From contig CP136068.1 of assembly GCA_032622095.1 (NCBI GenBank), positions 113,909,546-113,973,545 of the forward strand: DNA of 64,000 nucleotides, read 5' to 3'. Position 1 is the first letter of the stretch, and the number at the start of each line of letters is the position of its first letter. The DNA is from Siphonodentalium dalli. Its lineage: Eukaryota > Mollusca > Scaphopoda > Gadilida > Siphonodentaliidae. Below are positions 45,301 to 57,300 of this stretch, piece after piece. A program made the translations under genes and the position numbers. Below the pieces are notes generated by a model that ran no database searches, was not told the DNA's origin, and saw only the letters and a list, made by a program, of their open reading frames with translations.

Positions 45301-48300
45301 TACGCGCCTTCTTCACGTTAATGGTAACATTATATAGACAAAGGACACTGTAGAAATTCAACGTTTCACCATCGCTCGGGAGTCGCACAAATTTAGCCCA
45401 TTCACCCCAGTAATGCTGACGATATCGGCACGGATGGATAGGCAAAGAATTCATCTTTCAATAAATACCACAAACTCCCATCAGAACCATTCATACACGT
45501 TGCATTTGATAAAATTTTAACCACCGAATATTGTCTCCAGAGAGCGTATTTTTCAGGTTTGATCCGGCTTAGTAGCAATGGCCGACATGTGTCTCTAAAT
45601 TCACCACCCATACAGCTTACTATCATTAAAAATCGGTCAAACGATCAACTAAATATCTGGAACTTAGTGATTTCTTGTCGGCTAATAATTTATTTAATCA
45701 TACAAATCAACACATCGTCAGTAAACAATTTCTATAGAAGAGATATTGTTAGGTCAGGTCATAACGAATATTAAAATGAGCTTGATTCTAATACTGAGCG
45801 GTGATTGGCTGTTTCTACTATGGCAGTCATGGAAAGGTCAGGTCACAATGAATATTAAAATTAGGATCTGTGTGACTTGTCAAATTTTTCTTATAAAGTT
45901 GGAATTATCGACAGATTTCTCCTCTATAGAAATTGTTTACTGACGATGTGTTGATTTCTATGAGTAGATAAATTATTAGCCGACAAGAAATCACTAAGTT
46001 CCAGATATTTAGTTGATTATTTGACCGATTTTTAATGATAGTAAGCTGTATGGGTGGTGAATTTAGAGAATTGGGAGTTTGTGGTATTTATTGAAAGATG
46101 AATTCTTTGCCGATCCATCCGTGCCTATATCGTCAGCATTACTGGGGTGAATGGGCTAAATTTGTGTGACTCCCGAGCGATGGTGAAACGTTGAATTTCT
46201 ACAGTGTCCCTTGTCTATATAATGTTACCATTAACGTGAAGAAGGCGCGTATATAGAGGCGGCGTATATGGGCAGTGCAAAAGGGAGACGGACAGCGGAG
46301 CGCATTACAGGCCCCTGTGGTTGTGGGCCATAGAGGTGCCTCACAACGTAATACAGTAATGCCCTTAACTATAGCAGTATTATGGGTAACTTTTCAGGAT
46401 CATGTCGGTAATTGGCATGTGGCCATTCATCGGAAAGCTCGCCCTGGCAATGTACATGCAGCTCTTCTCCCAGAAGGATGGAATGAACCATTTTGTGACT
46501 GGTGCAGCACTAAATATTCTGTGCCAGTGCAATCTTTCATATATGCGAGACTTCCATAGAGAGCTTCACATATACATGTATCCGAGAATGCATGGATTAC
46601 AAGGTCAGGGTAAATATTGTTAGACCAATGGATTCTCTTATATATTCGAGATTCGCATATATAAGAGAATGCATTGGCATAGGGTTTTTGCAACATTTCT
46701 GGAAGCTCCAGTCATGGGCCTCGTTGAAGGGTTAAACTGTTCAACAGTTAGAATGGTGCATGTAACAACAACAGGTGGATATTTTTTTAACTGAACAATA
46801 GATATTGATAGTTTAACCCATTCTATAATACCTGGATTCTCCCAGTTATAAACATATACATCGAATTGACCTATTGTCATATCGAGGGTTTTTTTTTATG
46901 AAAAATAAGCAGTCAACATATAATAGAAGTGCAGAAGGAGTCCTATCTATATACTGGAGGCAAATGTTCAAATAATAAGTTCAACAAACAACCTATATGG
47001 TCTTATTATCTGAACATTTCGGGATAACTACTCGATAATTAGTACAGTCCTTCCCAGGAGACAGGAGTGATTGCTCTCGCACCTGTACGCACTTGGAATT
47101 TTCAATTCACGGGTGCTGAAATTCGCACCCGTCCCTCTTCACAAAATACTAATGGAGACTGTAATTGTTGGTTCAATATTGAACTATTTTAAGGTTTATG
47201 TAGATCATTTACAATCTCAGTTAAACTATGTAACTAGACATAGGTCTATTCCACACTGACTTTTTAGTTGAGCAAAAACTCAACTTACAATTATAGTATG
47301 GGTGCAATATTACACCCGTCTTCTGCATTACGGGAGCAAATAAATGCTCTCGCTGTGTTTTCCTTATGGGAAGGACTGTTATTATTTAGTATAGAAAAGG
47401 TTTCTACAAAAAATTTCTGTGGTTTTCAGATCAACAGATGCATATGTTCTTAAATGTTACCACTTGTTAGAATCACCCCTCTTCCAGTTAGGACTACAGG
47501 GCAATTTGTGAACTTTTTCCAATAGTTTACTTCTTGAAGTTAACCAGGAGGGTAATTATAAGTGTACGAAGACCATGTGAAAGAAAATTGTCTCACCTCT
47601 GTCACTTTGTTGATTGCTTGAGGAAACCCATTGGCAATACCATTATTACCCGAGTGCTTCTCCAGGTTGGTTTGGTCCACTAAAAATGAAAGGGCGATGT
47701 GGCTATAAATACATAGATGACGTACACACTGACATGGTGATATGGCTATAGATGACTTGTACCCTGACATGGTGATATGGCTATAGATACATAGATGTGT
47801 TCACTAATTTCCGTCCAGCACAATAACATATAATGAAAACCCAGTGCTTAACCCTGTTTTTACTAAATGGATTCTTCCATCAGTAATAACAGTAAACATT
47901 GGGGTGATCCACTATTCATCAGGAGGGGTGTTCAGCAAATATAAGCAGATGACAGACAAGAGTAATAATAATACAAGTGCAGAAGGATTCATTGTCATTA
48001 GAGGGAAATGTTCAGATAATAACAAGCCTGCAAATAGCGTGTCTGTCATTTGCAGAATGAGGTCCACAGAGGGTGAATTTAGTGACGCTATCCCGCATAG
48101 TGGGCTAGCATCACTAAATTCACCCTCTGGGGACCTCATTCTTCTAAGGCCCTCAACTGCTATGGCAGACCTAGGATCAGATTGAAGTTCCCCAGTTGAA
48201 GTGGGCAATGTTCACCTATTGGGCACCTCAATTACGAATTTTATCTTCTGCAAATTAGGGGATATACAAACTTTCTAGAAGGGAAATGTATTAACTAAAA

Positions 48301-51300
48301 ACAATGTTAATTTAATACTATAGATACTTCCCAGAAGATGAGGCCTAAGCAGAATGAGGTCTCCAGAGGGTGAATTTGGTGATGCTAGCCCGCTATGCGG
48401 GATAGCATCACTAAATTCACCCTCTGGGGACCTCATTCTGCAAATGACAGACACGCTATTTGCAGGCTTGGATAATAAGTTCAACAAGCAGCCCATGGTC
48501 GATTGTTGAATTTATTACCTGAAGATTTCAAGCCTGTGTTTTATGTTTCTGTTTTTATGTTTGGTGTTTTATATCTGAACATTTTTTTTTTTCTGTTCGT
48601 GCAGATGTCTCAGCCATGGGTTATCAGAATCATTCAGCACTTTTATTATATTTTCGTCTGACTGTCATCTTGCTAATTTTCCCCGAACCCCCTTCAATTA
48701 AATAATAGACCATGTAGACCTTTATAACTGAATGGAAGAAACCATTTTGCATGAGAGGGGTTAACCCTTTACCCAACAAACCGGCCAAAACCGGCCAAAT
48801 AAAGCTTCAACAGCCTAAAATATCTTCGGTCTGTCTCAATAGAACCATACAAATATGGATATCATTGGAACCGGCTACTTGACCACATTGTGATAGTTAC
48901 AGTTAGCCCTGTGCCAATGCATTCTCTTATATATGCGAGTCGACCATAGGTCGCCTCGCATATATAAGAGAATGCATTGGCCTAAAAAAAATCTTTTTTT
49001 AACACTTTTTACCATTTTTTCTTACATTCTTTAGCAATTTTATAATTTTTAATGTGTTAAGCCAATGCATTCTCTTATATATGCGAGGCGACCTATGGTC
49101 GACTCGCATATATAAGAGAATGCATTGGCACAGGGCCCTTCTGTTGGGTAAAGGGTTAACTCACTTTCCAGAATTGGAAATTTACAAATATTATATATAT
49201 GACTTTCTAAATGATGAAGGTATATTTATATCATTCCAAATTCCGATATGGGAAAATTTCTTATTTCTAACCCCCATTCGTATCATAACAGCCTATTAAA
49301 TTAAATCTCCAAAATGTTGATTCAGATGTTGTTCTTATGCTGATCCAAAATCCCCCAAAAAATTGTGAGAAACGCGGTTTTAGGCCGCCACGGTGTTTGC
49401 GATTCGTAAAGAACAGATATATGTATATCATCTGTATGCAGGCACCACATTCATGTATATAGGTACATATGGTCTGCTGATAATTTAGTGTTATGCTGGT
49501 TCTGCTGTATATATTCCAAGCTCAATCCAGAATAGTTTTGGAGCAGTATAGGATGTATATGGTATACCTTCTATGTCCAGAGCTACACCAGCTTGTTTTG
49601 TAACAAGATTAAAATAGTTTCCCTTTTTCTGGAGCAATTCGTCGTGTGTCCCCTGTTCAACGACCGAGCCGTTGTCCATGACGATGATGGAATCCGCGTT
49701 CTGTATTGTAGATAGACGATGTGCGATTATCAGTGTCGTTCTTCCAACCAATACCTGCATCATGGAGAATAAAACATCCCATATACAGTAATGCCCTAAT
49801 TAATCGACCCCTTAATCACAGCAAAATTATGGGTAACTTTTCAGGATTTAGTCGGAAATATGGCTTGTTGCCATTCATCAGAAAACTCTCCCCGAGAGCT
49901 TTCCGATGAATGGCAACAAGCCATATTTCCGACTAAATCCTGAAAAGTTACCCATAATTCTGCTGTGGTTAAAGGGTCGATTATTTAGAGCATTACTGTA
50001 TATGTTTTATAGGTTAACCAATACAGGTAAGTGGGTGTCTGACAAGGTGACACATCTGTCCAGGTCAGCGAAAAAATCACACCTATATAGCCCTTTGGAA
50101 TGACAATAACACGTCAGAATGAAGGACTGGCTGAAGGACCATTAAAGGCCTTTCCTTTGTCAACATGAGTGAAGCGACAGATATAATAGCTTACAACAAA
50201 TCCATCATATAATTCCCCCACATAATGAAGGTGGTACATACATATATGGATGTCACGAGGAAGAGGAGGATGTTTGGTAGGCATATTAAAGAAAAGGCTA
50301 AATATAATAATGACCATGGTTCAAATTTATCGCAGACATATTGCTCCTTGTTCTCATGAATTTTGAGGAGAAAGTTGGATCCTGGAGTGGTTTAACCCTT
50401 TACCCAACAGAAGGGCCCTGTGCCAATGCATTCTCTTATATATGCGAGTCGACCATAGGTCGCCTCGCATATATAAGAGAATGCATTGGCTTAACACATT
50501 AAAAATTATAAAATTGTTAAAGAATGTAAGAAAAAATGGTAAAAAGTGTTAAAAAAAGATTGTTTTTAGGCCAATGCATTCTCTTATATATGCGAGGCGA
50601 CCTATGGTCGACTCGCATATATAAGAGAATGCATTGGCACAGGGCTAACTGTATCTATCACAATGTGGTCAAGGAGCCGGTTCCAATGATAGCCATATTT
50701 GTATGGTTCTATTGAGACAGACCGAAGATATTTTAGGCTGTTGAAGCTTTATTTGGCCGGTTTTGGCCGGTTTGTTGGGTAAAGGGTTAATGGAATTTTG
50801 AAAATAGCCCCACAAAAACAAGAATTATTTAATTATTTTTGGAAATTGACTCCCAATGAGTTGAAAGGTCCCAAAATGTTTTGATATAACCATCATCTGT
50901 TGCAGATGGCTCACTGTGTGCCATAATAAGCACGTGTCACATTACGTTTTGGCTTGTAGTCCATGACGATGATGGATTCCGCAATCCGTATTGTAGATAG
51001 ACGATGTGCGATTATCAGTGTTGTTCTTCCGACAAATACCTGCAGCATGGATAGTACACCCATACATTAAATGTCAAATGTGCATGTAACTCTGGTATAT
51101 TACAAGAACAATATATAATCGATACACCACCAGGGCTCTAAATGCAGAAATCATTAAACAATGAGAGACCCATGGCAGAAACACCCCACTACATGCACGC
51201 AAGCCTGAGTTTAGTGTGGCTGTCATTTGCAGAATGATGTTCCCAGATGGTGAATTTAGTGATGCTATCCCGCATAGCATCCCCAAATTCATCCTCTTGT

Positions 51301-54300
51301 GACCTCATTCTTCATGGTCTCATCTGCTATGGGAGACATACAGTAGACTCAGATTGAAGTTCCCAAATGGTGAATATTGTTATATACACCCATTGGGAAC
51401 CTCGATTATGCGATGTGTCATCTGCCAATTTGGGGATATAGCAAAACTAAACTAAAAAAGAAATTTGGAATCTAAGATTCTATAGAAATTTGATAATAAA
51501 GAAACTTTCCAGAGAAGTTGAGGCCTTAGCACAATGAGGTCCCCAGAGGGTGAATTTAGTTATGCTAGCGCAATATGCAGGATAGAGTCACTAAATTCAC
51601 AATCTGGGGACCTCTTTCTGCAAATGACAGGCACACTAAACTCAGGATTGCAGTGCTATTATTTTCCACAGAAGAATCATATCCATTCTGCAGGACCCAC
51701 CAGCAAATTCCTCACTCTTTGTCTTTTTTTGTGTGTAATAACGTTACCTAGATTTGCGAAATTGTGAAAATGTTACCCAGCTTGGGGAGAATAGTGATTA
51801 ACGATTTGCTTAACCTGGGTAAGTTTATCACAATTCTCACCAACATGAGTAACTTACATTTATCACAATAAACCTGACGAGAGAGACCAATTCACATTAC
51901 TCACATTATCGAGAGCATTCTGCACGACTGACTCGTTCTCAGTGTCCAGAGCTGAGGTGGCCTCATCCAGAATGAGAATCTGTGGGTTCCGCACTAATGC
52001 CCTCGCGATGGCGACCCTCTGCTTCTGCCCAGCACTCAGTCGTGTTCCCCGCTCCCCAACTAACGTGTCGTATTTCTGCAAAAAGTATATTTCCGCATTC
52101 AGTATCCCAGAGAGTCAGAATTAATATTATTATATACTGGGTATATAACTATCTCCTAATCAGTGTGAGAGGTTTGTTCGTGGCATGAGAATGGTCCACA
52201 TGACTAACAAATTTGTCATCTTCTGCTGTATCAAGAAAACGTACTTGAAGTAGACTGCATGCCGCGATGTTTCAACGTGCGAGTATATAATTAGAGATTA
52301 TTGCTTGGTTAGTTTGATATCGGCCAAGATATCAGCCTGAGGTAACTTCATATCAGTCTGAGTGATAGAATATCTACAGTTCGAGCTACATGTATTAAGT
52401 TAGATGACATATGTAACATGCAGTTTCATTACTCTGTGTCTTCTTCGTGGTTGGATATTTCGCACAACTAATTTGAATATAATTTAAACATATATTATTG
52501 CCAACAATATTGACATGTACAAAGGGATTGAAATTCCCAAATGGTGTATATGGTGTTGTACACCCATTGGGAACCTCGATTATGCAATGTGTTTTCTGCC
52601 AATTTGGGGATATAGAGGAACTAAATTAAATAGAAATAGATGACATGGGACCATGTGTAACATGCAGTTCCATTACACTGTGTCTTCTTCGTGATTGGAT
52701 ATTTCGCATAACTAATTTTAATGTAATTTAAACATAATATTGCCAACAATATTGACATGTACAAAGCGATTCAGACAAAAGTGCTAGCACTTAGAATTGC
52801 CCAGTTCTCTACAAGTAATTTGAAGGTAACATACCATAGGTAATTCTAGTATGAACTCCTCAGCATTCGCCTTTCTCGCTGCGTCCACAATTTCATTATC
52901 GGTGACATCATATCTCCCATAACGTATGTTCTCAGCGATGGTTGTCCCGAATAAGATGGGTTCTTGGCTAACAACCCCCATTTGGCTGCGCATCCATCTC
53001 AAATTCATTTCCCTGATATCAACTCCATCTAAAGTTATCTGTCCGAAACAGAAACATTTGCATTGAGTAAGTTTATTCACTGAGAGCTGCAGTAGAGTGT
53101 TTCAAAATACAGATACCTGTAACAAAATGACCCCACTCCCAAAAGTACATCTATGTTACAATAATGCCCTAAATAATCAACTCCTTAACCAAAGCCACAC
53201 GGCGAGAGCTTTCCGATGAATGGCAACAAGCCATATTTCCGACTAAATCCTGAAAAGTTATCAATAATTCTGCTGTGATTAAGGAGTCGATTATTTAGGG
53301 CATTGCTGTATGTACTTTTGGGAGTGGGGTCATTTTGTTTCTGGTACCTGTGTTTCAAATCACATGAATTAAAATAACGTATAATGCCTTTAGTAGCTGA
53401 GAAAAAATGAAACAGAGTGTGCTTACGTTTCTGAGTATCCGCAAGCCTTGAAATAGTGAGCCTGTCATTTGCAGAATGAGGTTCCCAGAGGGTGAATTTT
53501 AGTGATGCTACCCAGCATAGCGGGCTAGCATCACCAAATTCACCCTCTGGGGACCTCATTCTGCAAATGACAGGCACACTACTTCAAGGCATGTGTATCA
53601 GTCGTTTCTGTGTATCAGTCGGAACATGGGTTTGAATATTTACACAGAACGGATATACAAGCCTGTGTTTAGTGTGCCTGTCATTTGCAGAATAAGGTCC
53701 CCAGAGCATAGCGGGCTAGCATCACTAAATTCACCCTCTGGGAACCCAATTCTGCATGGCCTCGTCTGCTATGGGAGACATTGACCCACAGTGAAGTTCC
53801 CAAATGGTGAATATTGTGATGTAAACCCACTGGGAAGTTGGGAACCTCGATTGTGCAATGTGTTGTCTGCCAATTTGGGGATACAGAGAAACTAAACTAA
53901 AAAGAAAAAGAATCTATGTGAAGAAGTTTCTGTAGAAATTTGATAATAAAGAAACTTTCCAGAGAAGATGAGGCCTAAGCAGTATGAGGTCCCCAGAGGG
54001 TGAATGTTGTGATTCTGTGATTCTAACCCAATATGCGGGATAGCATCACTAAATTCACCTTCTGGGGACCTCATTTTGAAAATGAAAGGCACACTGAACA
54101 ATGTATTCTCCCATAGGGAGCCTCGCATGCTTATATAAGAGAATACATTGGCCTAACCATATTGACTTTGACCTTGTAAGCAAGCGACAGACCAGTAGTT
54201 GGTCATGTGACTGTTGGTATATACCTTACCTGTCCATCGGCAGGGTCATAGAAACGTTGCATTAGTTGTGCTATCGTGCTTTTACCACACCCAGTAGCAC

Positions 54301-57300
54301 CAACCAAAGCTGTTGTTTTGCCGCATGGAATTGTGATGTTAGTTCCCTTTAGTACCTGTACAAGATATAGATAGAACCGCATGAGTGTCTGAATTTAGAC
54401 GAAATTATCGCACGAGATTTGTTGGCAGAGCGATACCTCGAGTGCCGGGCGCAGTCCCCAACGAGAGGTATCGCGTTCCGCCAACAAATCGACTCACAAT
54501 CGTACATCTCCGGTACAAAAAATGTGAATTTAATTGAGTTTTAACGGCATTTTAGGGTTAACGCAACAATCAGACAGGGAGCCCTTCTATCCGCGAGTGA
54601 ACTTGACCCATCTTGACCCGCGCAAAGGTGTTAATTGGGTTTTCCCAGATTTTCCAAAAATATAACCCAATCAGCGGGCTGCGATTTCGGCAAGCGGGTT
54701 GTCGCCCTTGCATTGAAAAAGTTAAAATAGTAATGGCAAAAGCCAGTCTAACAACACTGAATGAAATAGTTCCGTCGACAAATTGCACTAGTGCGATTCT
54801 GAGAATTATCACACGCCTGGAACGTCATGCGATCATGCGAATTACGTTGATAGATATGTAATAAAATTTGATATATATGTATGTGACAGTGCTATTTGAT
54901 ATACAAAACAGTATATGCCTTTAATTTACTAGTACATATATCTACTAACTCAGCTATAAAACCTAACTCACTAATATACATTCTTATAGCCGCATCGTAA
55001 TCATTTAATTTTGTGTGCTTGGTTCAGTCCATTCTGCGCTGCTCCGTCTATCTCAATTCCTGTTCCCAGATGCAGCCCTGTTCTTATTATATGTGCACTA
55101 TCTTATAGCTCAATATCTTATCAGCTCACTATAATTGTGTCTTTATGCAAGCCTGCAAATAGGGTGTCTGTCATTTGCAGAATGAGGTCCCAGAGGGTGA
55201 ATTTAGTGATGCTATCCCACACAGCGGGCTAGCATCACCAAAGTCACCCTCTGGGAACCTCATTCTGCTTAGGCCCTCTACTTCTATGGTAGACCTAGGA
55301 TCAGATTGAAGTTACCCAGTTGAAGTTGGTGATGTTCACCCATTGGGCACCTCGAGTAAGCATTTTATCTGCTGCAAATTAGGGGGATATAGAAACTTCC
55401 CAGAAGAGAAAACGTAACTAAAAACAATGTTTAATTTGATACTTTACAGAAGATGAGGCCTAAGCAGAATGAGGTCTCCAGAGGGTGAATTTGGTGATGC
55501 TAGCCCGCTATGCGGGATAGCATCACTAAATTCACCCTCTGGGGACCTCATTCTGCAAATGACAGACACGTAATTTGCAGGCTTGTCATTATGTAGCGCC
55601 CAATGTTAGAACAAACAGTCGGAGACTAATGAGCAGCTAGCCAATCGCATGTAACGTTGTTTCCGCGGGCTTTTCAGTCTGTAAGTTTTCATTGATGTGT
55701 CAATATATCTACCGGTATATGGTATTATACTATCAGTGTTATCGTTATTCTTCAAATGCTTTGAAGAGTGTCTATAAACGATAAGTACTGAAACTGCGTA
55801 ATGACATCCGACCTATGTTTAATATTATGCTTGTTATAATATATTAGTCCTCGTTTGTAACATCAGAGTTGGTCACATTTGTTTAAATATATTTACCCAA
55901 TAATGTAGGGATGTAGAATTTGCATGCTGTGTTCATAATTCCCCTTTTTTATACCAGTCAATAGGTTTTGTTTCTTAACTATGTTGCCATAGTTATGATT
56001 GTGTCAAAATAGATGTAATATCGAAAGTAGGGAAGTTGGATAATGGCACATCACAAATTGTTTATATTTATACCTATCCATTCTGGATATGGTCAGGCAA
56101 CAACTACAACTTGTGTATTTGTTTGCCAGGGTCAACACACACTCTCATTGTCTTCACGTCAGTTCATCGGATCATATATATGATGTGATGTGATGCATGT
56201 GATGTTTGGTGTTGTTCGATGTCTATGGATGTTTGTGATGTCAGGGTCCATATGTGTCTTGTGATGTTATGTTGGATGTGTTCTGTTTGCATTGTAGAGG
56301 ACGTAATAAATGCATTAAAACTTTTAAAGGTAGACTTAGTGTTTCACAGACCCTGCCTCATCATCAGACTCAGAGCCTTTTATAAATATTTGCGACAAGC
56401 AAGGATGGCTCATTTAATTTTAACCCTTTCAGAGCCAGGTCCGATTTTTGTATCAACCCATATACCCTGTGCCAATGCATTCTCTTATATATGCGAGTCG
56501 ACCATAGGTCGCCTCGCATATATAAAAAAATGCATTGGCCTAACAATTTTTCATCATTTGTTATTAATTTTTGCATTTTTTTACAATTTAAAAAAAAAAT
56601 TCTTATATTCTTTAACAGACTTATTTTGTAGGTTTAGTGCCAGGGAATCTTACGTTTTTCATGGGCATCAAAATTATTACTATGAATACTTGGTGATAGT
56701 TTTGAGTTATAACATGCTCCTAAGGTTTTATCCAGTTTTTTTTTTAATTTGCTATAGCATGCTTAAGCATACCCAAAACAAATTCAACCCAAAAGCCCCT
56801 GGCACTGAAAGGGTTAAGCCCCACAACTGTGCTCTACCACATGTATATATGGCATGCAATTATACGTTGCAATAACATTCCATATCCTATGATGGGTAAT
56901 ACAGTGGGAATCTACATCACAACTGACATTGAATTTGGATAAAACAAATACAAAATTTCAACAGCTTAATTTTAAGTGGATGAAATCCAGAAAAGTAACT
57001 ATTTGCATATTGAATTGCAACCATCATTCTTGTACTAGGGCTTTTATGGGTGTGCAATTTAAAGCGTGTTATGTTAAACAAAACTATATATCACTATGGA
57101 GCCCTCACAAAGGAAAGATAGCAAATTATTCATTAGCCACATTAGCGATAAAAGGCTACTCATAATTTAATTTATTCACTGGACCACAATTAATGGAAAT
57201 CCTCAATGAGGCCCACACAAGTATCCCGGATCACATTACATAATATATTAACCCTTTCAGTGCCAGGTTCGATTTTTGTATCAACCCATATACCCTGTGC

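Noticed and set aside
46427-48208. ORFs with [11 protein letters not shown] and [17 protein letters not shown]
   Set aside because: Translations of the B-family palindrome (ggtccccagagggtgaattt and complement), found at all copies.
56219-56875. Longest ORF, 218 codons, plus strand
   Set aside because: It runs from anonymous intron DNA through a TTAA element and its hairpin. The middle translates the hairpin module, and no family is recognisable.
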